Shown here: positions 14,450 to 29,400 of the stretch, piece by piece
Position numbering within the stretch: position 1 is the first letter of the stretch
How the letters are laid out: each line of letters begins with the position of its first letter
Source of the DNA: Protonemura montana
Taxonomy: Eukaryota; Arthropoda; Insecta; Plecoptera; Nemouridae
NCBI GenBank assembly: GCA_947568835.1
Contig: OX387602.1
Span: 18,403,021 to 18,467,020 of the forward strand
DNA: 64,000 nucleotides
Direction of reading: 5' to 3'
Position numbers and translations under genes: made by a program
The notes under the pieces: generated by a model
The model's input: only the letters and a program-made list of their open reading frames with translations
What the model was told of the DNA's origin: nothing
The model's database searches: none

Positions 14450-17400
14450 GTAAGTACGCGTCCCCCGGAGCCACCCCTGTCACCAAGCCACTCGGTGAGT
14501 CGGGCGACGACATACCCCCAGTGTCAGCGGCCGCTTGTTCTCTAAGCGTAGGTACCCATCGATGAATGCACTCACCCTTTCATCCCTCGTCAGGTATTGC
14601 ATTGTTTCAACCCGTCTGCGCGACGTCAGCGATTTACTTTTTAGTTTAGCTTCAGTGTTTTGTTCTATATACTTTTTTTGTGCGCGCTCGGATGAAATAA
14701 AGAAGCATGAGAAATATGAGTCATGCCAGTGGCGCAATCGCTGTGATCTGAAAGTGCGTGTGGCGGGCAAAAGCTGCGACGCAAGTGCGATGTGAGTCGA
14801 TAGCCGAATGTACTCGGCATGCGATCGTTCGAAAGTCGACCGGTGACCGCTAAGGAAGTGAGAATTAACCGGCGCCCAGTGGGATTTACTACGGCGTCGG
14901 AATGAAGCAGTGCCATTGGATATCTACCTTTTATTGGGATTACATCGCCGTCTTGGATTACCTACCCTGTGGATTACAGTGATGTTTTGGATCAAGTGCC
15001 CGATCGCAAGTAAGACTCGTGTGCTGCGAATTTCACGCCACTTTTATTGCGTCGTATTGCTCAGTGGATAAGTCTAGCGTTTCTTTTGGATTTCTATCCA
15101 GAAGGTCAGTAGCCAAGTGTTTTCTGTGGCCCCTTTGTTCGTCGGTGATATGTTTTTTTGCGAGCGTCTATAATGTGTATCATCGAGGTGGATGCCGGTG
15201 TGTGCTCGAACATGTGTTTTCGATTTGATCTTTGAAAGAAGCGGATCATCTCTAGTTGTATAAGGCAGTGATTTGGTCACGTTTTCGTCAAGGTTCCATT
15301 TGATTGGGTGCCATCGATGGGACAAGCGGTTGTTGCCACATCCCCTACGTTTCATGTCAAGTAGAGAGCTTTGTTTGAGTTGCGGCTAGTGCCAGGTGGT
15401 TTGACATTGAAATTAGAGCACGAAAGCATTGCATACTGTTTTGAGAAAATTTATATTTTGTTTCGACTATTATAACGAGGAGTGTCATTCGGTGTCTTTG
15501 CGCACATATTATGTATGCACATATACATATAACACTGCCATGCAAATTATTAAACGCTATTGCTGATCATAGTTCCTTTGATGCCTTAGCAAGCAGAGGT
15601 TCATGCGGTCAGAGATTAAGCAGAGGTAGTAGGTACCTACGCGAAGATTTGAGTACGATCTCAATCCCCAAGGGTTCCATTGTCACGCAGAAATCCACTT
15701 ATGCACAAAAATAACAAATCTAAATTATTGAAATTTAAAAAAAATTTAATAATAACAACAACAAATAGATGTAGGGAGACCATTCTTGGCCGGATATAAA
15801 ACTTCATTGTGATAGCATAAACAATTTAGAAACTACAGATTAAAAATAAAGATCCTAAATTAGCACCAAGCAGCGGCTTACACTACAAAACCCATTCTTG
15901 TTACCGAGACGACGGTATGTTCCCGATCGGTACACATTATTTCACTAAGCACGTTTTTTTCAGAACTTTTGAAAAAAATTAAGCTGACTCAAATTTGTGT
16001 AGCGTAAAAGGGCCTAAAACCAATAAATATTAGCTCGTGTCTTTTTAAAAAAATATCAATATGACTCATGTTTTCGCTTTGAGTGCATATATGCAGGTGC
16101 AGCTGTCTTTAATCTGTAGCGAAGCATGATGACTATGTAATCACACGAAAACTGTGAATCATTTCAACTAATTTACAAAAATCGATAAACACCAGTTTTT
16201 TTTCATTAGGTGATGTGTTACTGACTCAGTTTGAATCTTAAAATACATGGTTTTATGGCTTGCAGATACATTTTTTTCTCGTTATTGCCATTTTTTAATC
16301 GCTGGCTTATATTATCACCCCAAAGATAAAGGGAAGTTCCTTACTGCGATGAAAACACGATTTTAATTTTATAAAATTAATTGTAGCAACCATGAACATA
16401 GCCACTGTTTTTGCCATATTTTTCAAGTAGATCTTGACCCCCAAATTTCTTACCAAACTTTAGTAGAAGCCGGGCTAATTGTCATAATGAACATTATCTC
16501 TAGTCTCGAGTCGACTCCAAGCAATAATAGATCCATGTGTAATGTTGATTATATCGCGAATTCCGAGTCCGAGAAGTGATGAAAAACTTCCATTAGATGT
16601 CAGAAACGTTTGATTCGACATCGGCTAGAATCTGCTATTAAAACGTAATTATTTATCCCGTGCAAGTTTGTTATCTCTGTTTATAAATTTGATCTCCGAT
16701 AAGATATTGGTTAATTTTAGGAAGGACTAATTAAAATCACAGTTATTTTGGGAAATTTAATAGCTCCGGAGACGATTTAGGTGCATTGGTTTTAGACGAT
16801 AACTAGTTATTGGTATGAGATACAAACTTCAATCGCAAGAATCTGATTCACCCATCTCCAAGCTATTATACGAGTACTTTCTTGTCTTCCAGCATCGCAC
16901 TAGACGAAATAAATGCTATAATTTTTGCAACGCAATTGATACGATAAGATTCAATGTTGATTGCTGATTCTAACCGGTGATCAATCACAGAATTCGTCAT
17001 CGACCGATTCTAATGGATTAAAATGTTGGCATCGAAAGCTTCAGTGTATCATAACTCGCACTCTCCTAATTCAGCGATGAATTAACAGCTTTACTTTGCA
17101 GCTCCTTTGTTGAATACTCGTAGCGATCAACCGAGTCATGTTGATGATTAGCAGAAGAAAGACTAGCCAAAATTCTGGGGTCCTTGCTTGTTAAAAAATA
17201 TCTAAATTTGTTTCCAATATCCGATCGAAAAATGTTTATAGTTATTCTAAGCCCAGGGACATAATGTTGTTTTTTTGTAAGAAGAACTGTTTTTGTTATG
17301 TAAATCGCTGCTTAAGGATAATTTAGGATATTTTTTAACATTAGTACTTTCTACATGTTTGCTGCTATCGAAGTGTAATTGTGTCTGTCCGAAAAATGTT

Positions 17401-20400
17401 TTAACTGCGTCTGATGATTTTTTAAATTATACGTTTGTTCTATTTTGGGGGACTATTCTTTAAAATTAGTGGATTTCTGCAAGAGAATGTAACTCCTGTG
17501 GGGTTTCCAGAGCTTTTTCTAGTTTTAGTCCCTTCGGTTCCTGCGCAGCAAAATTCAGAAAGCATTACCTGAAACCTGTATGGAATCGAAAACAACCGAA
17601 TGCTTTAGCAATGGTATTGGCGCAGATTTGTGCAGACTCGCGTCGGGGTACCATTTACTCCAGGACTTGCCGCTTATTTTGCTCATATGCGCATATTTCC
17701 TAGCCGATAAAATAGCGTTCTCGTTGATTCGCAGCCGCGAAATTGACTATTGCGATTATGCGGGCCCTGTTCTCCCTCGCGTAGGTGTGATCGAACCGCC
17801 GGCCAAAGGAACACACCCCACCTTGCTCGTGCCTCACGCTAGCCCGACTCGCTCATCCATGCCCTACACGGGCCGCAGAACGCCACGATATGCCCCTCAA
17901 CGTGTGTCAGGCGATGTAGCGCGAGACGCCCTCGTCGAAGCTGTCAAAACAGAGTTTGCCGTCATCGTTTTGCATGACTATGATGCTACATTGTAGTACA
18001 GTCATGCTACCATACGTTATCCCCCTTAATAGCTGGCAGATGCACCTAATGCTACGAGAAGTGAATTTGCTTCAATATCTTCATTTGGTTCAATGTTATA
18101 TTTTTCGTCCCAGGTAGTAATATAAAAGGTGGTGTGACTTTGGTGGCAACATTATGTAAATTCACCTCGTATTCTAACTCGTATTGCGTCGCACTTTTCA
18201 TGTCTGTAGTAAAATCGCCAAGGTTAAAATTTGAAAAGGAAGGCGAAGTAACGCCCAAGTTTGGCAACCGAGTGCCCAATTCAGTGCTCTACAGCTCGTA
18301 CATCATCTTCGCATTATAATCTTTTAGCGTAGGCTGAAACACAGACGATATGCCTACCGCCTAGTACATATCATGTACAAAGATTATGGAGTCATTCTTC
18401 CTTGTGCGAGTGCTAGGCTTTCGGGGCCGGCTGCTGGTAGGGGCACCACGACGACGACGACGATTGAGCCCACTACATGGTCGATAAGTCGCGCGACTGG
18501 TTTGAAAAACAGTCGTCCCGGTGCGGGCGTGTCACTCGGGGTTTCGGGCAGCCCTCTGCAACGCCGGTTGCACGGTGTGGGGGGGGGGGGGGGGGGGGGG
18601 GGGGGGACCCGGGTCACAGGTCACAGGTCTTGTCGAGGGACGTGTGCGATGGGGCCAGAGGTCTAATTGTGTTTGCCTTCAATGCTTCCGTTCGACGTTC
18701 GATCGCGTCGTTGTAGGTTTTAAAGATGAAGCATATTGATCTTACTGTATAGTTGGTGTACTTAATTAGGCTATTGCTTGGGACTATTTGTGGTTACTAA
18801 CATGCCAGGTTTGCGTTCATCATCATGGTAATACAATTATAATAGTATTTGGAATAATATTTACACTCGCTTATGATAACCTCGGGGATAGAATAATATT
18901 AGTTACTTTGGTCTGAAATCTGAATCTATTCCCAAAGTCCAAACAAATTGATTATGTTGACAAAATACGGACGATCATCATAATATTTTCCTAATGCCAT
19001 TGCAGTTGACATTGCACTATATCGAGTGCCACCAAAACAACGTTTTTTTTTTGCTTTCTGTTTCAATATCAACGGGCCTTCTTTATCCATTTGAGAGGTC
19101 AGTAAGTTAGCATAATCAACGTTTTTTTCCCCTCCGTGTTGGCTGAGCTACCGGGGTTTCCTTGCCTTGTCGTGAATTGCGTATCGGACAAAATCTAAGC
19201 GACCTTAAAATGTGACCTCGCTTCGTTTAAGCTGACCTACTCGTATGAAGAGCTAGCGATGAGCCAGAGCTTTACTAATATTTCTATCTGAAGCAGTGTG
19301 CTGGACCACACAACTTAACGGTCATAAGAAAAACTATTTCCCTGCTTTCCTTCTAATGAAAGCGCCAAAGCTGTGTGGTTTATGGTAACGTCCAACTTCC
19401 AAGCAAATACGAGGACAGAAAGCCACCATCTTTTCTCGCCTTAGCTAGACAAAGGATTTCATCAAAACGCTTCAAAATGGGCCACGAACGGATATCAGTT
19501 ATGAGTAACTACACTAGAAATTTCAATCCCTCATCCGGTGACCCACAAGTTTCGAAGGCCTCGCTCTGCGTACTTGCTTGGTCTCTAACCAATAACCTCC
19601 TTCGAAGGTGGTGCATCGAGGCGAGGTGGTACCAACACTACATCAGCGGACTAGGCGCTGGCTGCGGCGGCTGGTGATCAGCTTGATTGATAATTATAGC
19701 GTAGGTACCAGGTACCACGATTACGTCGTAAACCAGTCTGCGATGGTGCTTGCCAGCTGTGTAGAGCCGGCAACGTTGCAACGCGGAGCGCGCGATCGCT
19801 CCACACAGCAGATGCGGTCCCTCGTTTCTCGATGTTAGCGTTCACTTCCGGGTGAACCCTGACGCAGCGGCCGCAGTATTTTGACAAATCACGAGCCGAT
19901 GACGCATACTCGTCTCAGCGTTCGATCTGACAGTCAAAACAAGAGCGATTTATTCCATGTAGATGATGTCCATATAGGTTTGTGGCGGGTTAGCGGAGAG
20001 CTGTTAGTCCAAAAGCTGAACTCTTAAACACAAACGGCTGCGTAAGGTCAACGAAGGCAAACCGATCTCCTAATAGTCTTCGTAATAAATATCTTACTGT
20101 CAGCTTCTGGCAATAGCTACTTTTTGATGACCCTTACTGGGTAATTTAAAAAATTAACCTATCATTTAGCCTTCGTGATACATAAATCCAATTTCGAGGC
20201 CCGCTTGTACTCGGGAGGTCTATATCATTTAACTTTATTGTCTTCATATTTAGTTTCGCTGCTCATCTGATCGTACTACAATTTGGCCAATGATATTGAA
20301 AATAAAACCAAACTAAAAGTGTACATGTTATAGTGGGTAATGTAGCCAGCTACATGATTGCTTGTGGTTTGCACGACGAGATTCTCTGCCATCTCTGACA

Positions 20401-23400
20401 CAAGACCGGAGGGAAGTTAGACATGGATAGCAGAGAGAATGGCCGAACAATTGTTATTGAAAGCTCGCTATGTACACAGAGCTTGAAAGTTAGCTTGACA
20501 ACACTGCTTGCCGAGATGATGTAGCGTCAGACACCATCACCCGACTGGTGCAATTAGGAGGCAACATGATGTGCCAGAGCTTGATTCTCACCGGGGGTGT
20601 TGAGTGTACCTACTCGCTCGCAGCTAATCGCGGAAAGTAAATATAAGTGCACAAATACACGACGACCAATTGTAGAGCTGCTGCTGCTGCCTTGCTGAAT
20701 TTGCATAACTCGCATGAACCCATAAACTGTTCTCAAGTGCACTGCCCTCAACGCCGTGAGCTTTACCCTTTGTCCTCTTATTTTGGATGAAGGGTTTGGA
20801 GGTTAGAAAGTAATTGGACTAGAAATGCGCCGAGCTAATGCACGTGCCTCGTTCAAGATGCGAGTATTGGTCATTTTTCTGAGAAAAATTGATTTGTTTT
20901 TGTGCTGTCTGTGCTTAAATAGCTTCAATGTCATTACTGTAAGGAAGGCGGTTATTTTAAAAGCAGCTGTTTCTAATAATATTTAAGTGGTACGCTATGA
21001 ATCTACTCGGAACACTTTGGCCTCTCTATAACACGTACAGAGTAATTATTTATTTAACCTATTTAGCTGACTCATTTCTACGTAAATGCTCACTAGATAT
21101 GTGATCGATTAGGTACGTATCAACGATATCGATTTTAATTATGACCTGGCATTGCGAAAGATATGATAACTCCGTGATATATCGGCGGTCGTCGCTTGGT
21201 ATTGTCGTCAAAGTGCCCCTGACTTTTGAGTCACAAGACAAGGCGCGCACAATGCACACGTGATCATGTTATCACGTATTGGGGAGGTAATAATTAACTG
21301 CACAAAGTACATACATCACCGCGTACCATGACAGTCACACGTAATACAGGGTTGGAAGGGTTATTGAATTCAGTTTCTTACATGGTGGCTTACGTGTTAG
21401 TTGCGTTGACATCGCACAAACTGTCTTCGCTGTGAGTTAGCTGTAGTCGAGGAACTTTGTAATATGTTCTTCGAAAATTATTCGCACTTCGCTATACGAA
21501 GGGGATTGCGTTTACTTGCGTGGGATGCCGGTTGTATGTTTTTACTAATTAATGTACATAATTCCTCGAGAGTTGCCTATTTCAAGGACTGAAAAGTCAA
21601 TAATCAGGCACAGAGTTCATTAAAAAAAATGAACTCACGCATCGGACAGTCTCGTTCAATTACAATTTACAGTACGTAGACGTAATGTGCGCCGGTCCGG
21701 ATACCTTGTATTTTACGGCGAGCACGGCGTTTATATATCAAGCCAATTATTGGTCTGACATCTTAGCCAGTACCCGTAGTTAATTATTCAGAATAGACTG
21801 CTACCCTTTTCAATCTATTTCAAAGACGTAGAAGAATTAACTGTGGCGCAATACATTATATTGATTCATAAACTCAATCGATTAGACAACTTGTTCGAAT
21901 GCAACTGACTGCGTGTCGGTCTGGCAGGTTAGTATACGAGTTGGTTTCATGTGCTGTGTCGATGGCGAACATGGTTTTTGCAATCCACGCCTGGTTTGCA
22001 AATGTCACCCCGCGAGGCTTGCACAGCACGCTGTCCATGGCAAACCGTTCGCCTCTTTTTAATCGATTGCCTAGAAGGCAGAACGTCCAAGCAAGCAACC
22101 AATGGAATGGCCATGGCCTAGGCGATGTTATTTGCTGGTCGGAGCTAGCAAGCAAAGAAGCGATCAGCCATGGGAACAACGTAGCAAAAAATTGTTTTCG
22201 ACCAACGTCGTTCAAGGTTTCGCACTCGCTACTTTTGTTTGTTTGAATTGCGGTGATCAACACCAACAAGTTGATTTAGATAGCGGATAACGCTCGATTC
22301 CGAACTACTACATTATCTCTCAGTTCATAAGAATTTATCAAATAAATTGTTTCAAATGTTTGTTTGCAATCAAAACATTTGTTGGGATATCAAGATTCGT
22401 GTTTTTGTTAGTTCCAAATCCCGAAACGAACGTTAGATTGATTCGATCTCGATTTTTGATCTAGATTCATATGATGTAGTGCATTAAAATGTATTTTATA
22501 CACCAGGTCGATCCCTGGAACCCTAGGATGCCTTGATGTTGGTGCATGAAACCTAATTGCAATGATTGTAACGAATGCCGTTGCTCACTAGAAGACAGCA
22601 AGCACATCTAATATCGATGCATTCTGTCTTGAATAAGTAGTCGATCCAAACTTGGGTCAACTAGATCGACATGCTGACATTCTTGCTCTATTTGAGTCCA
22701 GTCACATTCTCATTAGAAACTACAAAGCCAATTGCAATCCATTATCACTACTTATTTATACTATCTTCCATCTAGACCAAAAGTTAAATTATGCTATGAA
22801 ACGTACAAAACCTTTTCTGTATCGACAATTGACTGACTTTCTGTCCTTTACTTTTACAAACTGCGCCTGATTTTGTGTATCTTGATCTGACCACGTAGAC
22901 TTTTAGTAGGTAGGTGTGTGTTTGTGAGTCACTTGGCTGTTGAGCCAATGTTATTGATTCGTCTACTGTGGGATCGGCGCCTATTGTGCCCACCCATTCC
23001 TTGATAGGCACCACATTGCTGCAGCATTCACGTAGAAATTGAGTCGGGGCACGGAATACAAGTTAAAACACGAAAAGCTCCATCGGCCGGACCCTCCTTT
23101 CTCACGTGATACTAATCACTGTTAGGCTAAATTAAGGGAAATGCGACAACTGTAGCGGGGTCTCATCCCGAGCTTTTTCATTCATTGTTGCTGAACTGAT
23201 ATTATCTAAACGGTTTCGAAATTAGCTTATTACTACGCCTTGAACATCTTAGAGGAGGACTAGAGCTTTGGGTAGTCTTAGAAGAAGCGAATCCACCCTT
23301 ATTGTGAAAAGATTCTTTCAGATGTAACCGATTTTCACCAATATTTTCGCCAATAAAACATGTAATTAGCATATCTGCTGTTTCCGAACGCTTTTTTTCG

Positions 23401-26400
23401 TAACGATATGCAGTAGTTTCAGAATTCCAGTTTTATAGTTAACCATTGTTGTCGAACTAACGTTTCCTCGCTTGTATGCTCCCATGAGCCCCAATAACAA
23501 GACTTCAGCACCGAAAAGTGTGCATGATGATGAAGCTAGCGGACGTGGCTCATGCACATTTCCCTGAATCATTTCATTTGGACTCGTCCTTCATATAGAC
23601 TCGACAGACTCGCCTAGCGCTTTCGAGTGCATGCTGTTTCGAGTCTAACCTGAATCGCATCACAGACATGTCTTTCAAACCGCTTTTCAATGTATCTTTT
23701 ACTTACATAATTACATATGCGTGGTTTTGTTGATTACATGATGATAATTGGCGTAGAAAAAGGCACCGGTGGCGGTAAATGGTGGGACTTTGGCTGGCTA
23801 GATGATTGAGTGCATAAGAAACTCGTTTTGAAAAATTATTATGCACTTTTACGTACCACGCACACAAGTGGATCCTTTATGTTGGTTCTCGTCGCTCTGT
23901 GAGAAGTTGATGTTTAATGCTTTGCAACTTGCCTACTGCGACATGCATCCGTTTTCATCAGCAATTTAAAAAAAAATTAATATTCTGAATAAAAAGACAC
24001 AATTAAGATTTCTAACGTGATTTTATTCTAAACAATATCCATAAGAGAGATTTTAGATTGTGAGACAGACCTTCCTAAATGCCCAAGCAAAAATGTTTTT
24101 TTGCGCTTAAGTTGATTTCGGCGTTTTATCAAACTATTTTAAAGGCTTGTTATCGTTTTTAAAGACCATTGTTAGTTATGAACTTGAAAAGAACGTAATT
24201 TTTAATTACGTAAATCTCGATTAACCGATACAATCTGAATAATGCTGATATCAAGATAATATAGCGACACTGGTGACAAATCACGTTTGGTTTGGCAAAA
24301 CCCGTACCTCCATTGATTGTTTTGCTGTGTTGGCGGGCACGATGCAATTAATTGACCGTAGTAAACATTCTATTCTGCCGTCCGTAAAGGTATTAAAAAA
24401 ACAAATCCATCTGACCTCGGAGAGGAAGCTAACCAGCAAGAACTCTTTTAGTGCCTTCGCTTCGAATCATATTATTTTTTCCACATTTCTGCTCCAATAA
24501 TGCTGGCAAGCCGCCGCAGCGAGCTCTGATTCGCCAACCAATCGATATCCCAGCACGCTATCAATTCCAAGCGACAGGCTTCTTTTGATTAAAGCTCGGG
24601 ATTAAAGCTAACAATCGGAAATCATTGCCATTCGGGCACCCCCTCCACGGGCCCCATCCATGTTCTGCTTGGAATCCATCACTCGTGCATGCCCTGTGGA
24701 GCTTGCTTGCGTTGCGAACGAATTTACCTACTACGCATTACGTACTTCCTCCCGCTCGTTCCACGCTATGCTTTGGCTCATTTCCTTTGCTGTGTACACT
24801 CATGCACTCACTTCGCTGTTTAAGTATCTATGTTTTGAATTGCATGCCCCTAAATTTCAACACACCCGCGATAGCGCCTGGCACCGCAAAGTGCAGGTAG
24901 TGGCCAAAAATGTTGATTGCTGCAACTGCATTCTGTCGAGGTACTCCGCGAAGAGTGTCGAAAGTGTTGGCGCTCGCAGTGTCGCCGCGGTCCTCGCTCG
25001 GGGTCGATAAAATGGGGGTGGATCTGGCTGGATTCTGGTGGGACGTGCCAAAACGCATAGATCATTGCGGGTACCTCCAATCCAGCTACCCCGATGCACC
25101 GTGTCCGGGAATCTATGGGAATCATGGGCATATCGATATGGCTGAAACGTGCATTTGGTGGAAAACACAACGTGTGTTTGAATTTTAAATTAATCTAAAT
25201 TTGCTAGAAACGTATAAGATTTTTGAATTGCGCGAAATTTTGATGAGAATAGACCCACGTACTAAGTGTTCATATTGTCGGAATGAACAGTACCTGAGCT
25301 ACAAGCTCAAACATTGCTCGTTCTCTTTAATTCCTGAAATGGTTGTTGGTGTGCATGGACCATCTCAGTCAAACACTTCGTAGCCGGCCTCTTCCAATTT
25401 AAACCGTTTCCAACTGAAATAATTCGTTATTGAATGGTAAGCCTCGTTAGGTGAAGTAATGATAGTGTACTCGCGATAGTACAATTGCTAATGATTGGCT
25501 TTAATATGAACTCGTTTTGGCAACTCAGCTTGCACATTGGCCGGTCCTTGATCCCGGCTGCTAACTTTCTTTCTTCTCTCATTGTTCGTCTGACGTCAGT
25601 TTTGAGTATGTCAAACAATCCGCCCGAACAGATGAGGAGCGTCTTTGCATTGTTCTGCCTCGAGAAAATGTCACCTATAAGTAGGCCCTAAAATCTGCCC
25701 TCGAAATTAGATTCAAGTGCTCCGTGCTGCTAGCGAGCGTAAACTTTGGACACCATGCAATTTGAATGTTGGGCATCCTTGATAGTTAAAAGGCTATGCG
25801 ACGTTGCCAGCGCGATATTTGTTGTGTACAGTACAGGTTTATCAAAGTGGACCTTCCACCTACGGCTTTATTTTCAAGCCTGTCTGTTGATAACTGTTGT
25901 TCAATGACTTAACATTTTATGCATTGGTTACTAATTGACGTAGCTCCTTACAGCCTTTGTGTGTGTATGTGTTTTTTTTTTTTTTTTTTTTTTTTATTCA
26001 TAAAAATACACTTCTCGTCAAGAATCACTTGTAGAGTTGGGTGTAGATATTTTTTTGCTAAAGAAATTTAATTCATGTGCCTTCTTTTTTGTAGACATTG
26101 TTTGAAATGGAGTGCTTATTTTCCTGTTCGAAATAAAAATAAAACGCACCGCATATTTATATTTTGTTTTCTTGAACACAGCAAATTCGTGCGTTACTTG
26201 AATTAGCTGTAAAAATAATAGAACACTTCTGGACGGCACTAACATGGTTGAAAGTTTTATATTTTGACCGCGAATCACAAAGAACGGATTTTGAACCAAC
26301 ACTTATTCGTAAAGGTAGCAAATTGTCTTGCAGACTTATTTAGCTTACACTGATACACACTGATACGTAATGCAGCACATTACCTATCAACATGCAATTG

Positions 26401-29400
26401 CGACTCTTTCGTGCTCTTACTTCAAATATAATAGGATTGAAATTCGTTCAAAGCTACGAATCCAACCATTCGTCTCGTGTGCTGGTCGATTTCGCCCAGA
26501 TCCCATTGACCCCTCACGACCCCGCTCCCGGACGCCAGCAACGGGCAGGGGTGGTGAGCTCCAACATTTATGTCTTCCTCAGGGTTCCCGAAGAGCATGT
26601 GACCTTCGACAGGACTAGTCTGTTCTACGAGCGAGGAGGCAACGGCGGCGGAGGCGGCGGCGGTGCCCGTGAAGGCGACGCCTACCTTCGACGCGGCCCA
26701 GCGTCGGGATACCACGTGGCCGGCGACCCACTGAGAGGGCGCGGCAGGGAGAGACCCTACAGGAACGGCCCTTTGCCGCCTCCCTACACGCAGATCATCG
26801 ACAGGTGAGAGTTCATTGTGGGGATGCACTCGATTGCTGTGATTGTGATGGTTGGCTTTAAAGTATGAGGGGATAGTGCGTTTAAAGGTGGATCGACATT
26901 AGCTGTAATTAGGTATCCCGAGGTGCTTTGAAATATGCGGAGAATGCCCGCCTTCGAGTGGTAGGACGTGGCTTAGGATACAGGAATGGATTCGAACAGC
27001 AAAAAATATGAATTTTTAAAGCAGGACTGCTTTGCGAGCAGAGGGTCGTAATAAAATACAATACAGTAGTCATGAATGACCACAGCCTTTCCCCATACAT
27101 ATTTTCTATAAATTTTTTCCCGAATAATTCACAACCCCCAGAAGTCCGCACCGCGTAGTTATCGGCATCCCCAATTTTTGTTAGAAGCCAGGCTGCTAAA
27201 TGTCAATATGTGTTATTGCTTGTCTCGAGTCAAAGCCAAGCAGCAATAGAGACGAGTAGAATGGGGACTTCCCGATTTGGAGCATAAAATGGTGAAGAAA
27301 AAAAATCCGAAGGCTATCTGACATCCGAAAACTTTGATACGAAATCGGCTAAAATGTGCCATCAGTATCAAACCCAACAATGCCAATTAATTTACAAAAA
27401 TCGTTAATTCACAAGTTAAATAATAAAAGTTGACTCGGCTAGATGATTGCTGTGATAGTTCAGAATCTCTTTGCTGATCACTGGTCTGGTATCAAAGTTA
27501 GACTCGTCAGTGTAGCATCGATAGTTGTATGGAAACATTAGGCTTGTTTCGATACAAGTTTGTAGAAGTTGTTTTGATCAAGGTAGGCCGCAAGCACCAA
27601 CCATAACAACTGCCCACTGCTGGTTTCGACAGTTAAAAGAATTCGATTTTCCGTTTTAAACTTCCTCGTTTTGAGCCCTTCGTCGAAAACGTTAGTTTCT
27701 CTTTTGGGTCGTCGAATTTCCAAAGCATTGTTACTGATTACGTTTCCCATTAGAACGATTCGATTCGACCGTTAAAACTAATGGTCCAGCCACGACCATT
27801 GGCGTATTCTGGCTGTGCAAAGACGTCGGCTAGTGATTGGAAGCCCGAGTGATCGTTGGCCGTTACTGTTTTGATATTCCGTAACGCCGTTTCCAAAGAA
27901 GGAGAGCCCATTGCCATGCACTTTCACTCCCGAGATCGCCCGTCGCCACCCCACCCTAGCGGCCGGTTCCGCCATGCCATACCCATCACGTGATAAGGAT
28001 GATAAACAATGAGTTTATGTTGCATGGGTGTGCACTCGATGCGATGAATGATGACAACAAGAGGCCGATGAAAGTGCTTCTGCTCTCGGGCTCATTTGTT
28101 TGGGTCCGATCGAGCTCGTGAGTTCAATGATCACACTCCCGATAAGCGATTAAAAATCAAACTGACTGACCTGAGAGTGTACACCTATACCTGGTAGAAT
28201 AATAATGTCATGGGAGGTGGCTGGCTTCGACGATCCAATGATTAGATCAAGGATATGGACGCTCTCGCGGAGAGTGTTACTAAACGAGCAACTTTCAAGC
28301 CCGGTCAGGTGCTTCTTGCCTACCGGGGATGAATCTAGAAGTCGTTACAGTACACACCTACCTTCCAATACCTACCAACCAACAAACATGAGAATGTTTT
28401 CCAAGTGGCTACTTGTAGGTTTTGCAATTAGTTACGATAGCAGCGTTTGATTGCGGATTCTCAAATCGGCCAACAACATGTAATTTATCTCGCGAACGCA
28501 ATTAGTTTTTTTTAAAACCTGCCAAAAAACCAATTTTCTGTTGATTGCCTATTTACTAAACGCCAATGACATAATCTGATGATAAATATTTGCCTGGGCG
28601 ACGTAGTTAGTTAGCCAACGTATCGTCTATATTCTATGTAGTAATGGCCATGAAATGGAAAGTGGACCACGGAAGTTTCGATAGTGACACTGATAAATGC
28701 ATCACTGCTTGTTTCTTTGGTAAACCCTGACACGGTGATAAATGATAGGGCTATATTTAAGACGAGGATGCGAACTCTGTGGGAGCTTGCTCTGGCTTGC
28801 TCGCCTCGTCTCGTCGTGGCTAACTGATAGACTTGGCAACGCGGCTGGGTCTCGCCTGTCACTGCTATTGATTTCTGGGGGTGGGTGGCTGGGTGCCGGG
28901 GCACAGCCAGCTCAGGATTGCACCCCCCCCCCCCCCCCCCCCATCTCCCCCATGAATCCCCTCGGGTATTCGCACAAATAGATTCGCGAAAAAAAGTAAA
29001 GAAAACGAGATGGAGACTCATTAAAACATGGGTACGTGTGTGTATGCATTCCGTCTTTGCTAGTTTGCGCACTGATAGGCACCATAAAACGGAAACCAAG
29101 GGCTTATTGAAATTCTACCCCTGCTATTTCGTGCGATTCTATAAGTTTCTTGAATCGCCCAGCAGAATGGTATGAGGTCCTACAACCCTTTCTCAATGGA
29201 TGTTTATAGTTTGTGAACCTATACTGCAGACCCCAACTCCACTGGTCTATTAAAACAGACCAGTCAGAAGTTTCAAATTCTGAGAGTAGTTAGTGCCTTG
29301 GTGGCTAGTGGCGTAGGTGGACGAAATGTAGGTTTTGGAGGAGCTCTGTTTGTTTTCTTGTCATTTTTGTTGCTTCCATTTTGCTGTGCAGTGCACTTAT

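Larger units (their letters stand above)
14450..26582 (+). other. 12.1 kb spen intron
   Basis: GT-AG intron between the RRM1 exon and the Gly-rich linker exon. It is mostly AT-rich. It holds a G28 tract (18579-18606), a triple DR1-like nuclear-receptor array (18611-18630), a T24 tract (25972-25995) and one copy of a degenerate dispersed repeat (16438-16640). A GC-richer open frame at 17580-17996 and another at 21874-22269 have no recognisable similarity and no good splice pair. Long introns near the 5' end often hold enhancers, but none is proven. Confidence 0.75.

Noticed and set aside
21874..22269. 131-codon minus-strand frame overlapping a 115-codon plus-strand frame
   Set aside because: Both are open because the patch is GC-richer; neither has protein-like features.
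26376..26582. Longer version of the Gly-rich spen exon using the acceptor at 26375
   Set aside because: It is in frame, but the added sequence looks non-coding and the acceptor at 26581-26582 has a much better pyrimidine tract.
26985..27000. tRNA B-box-like GTTCGAATCC on the minus strand
   Set aside because: No A box or cloverleaf could be drawn around it.
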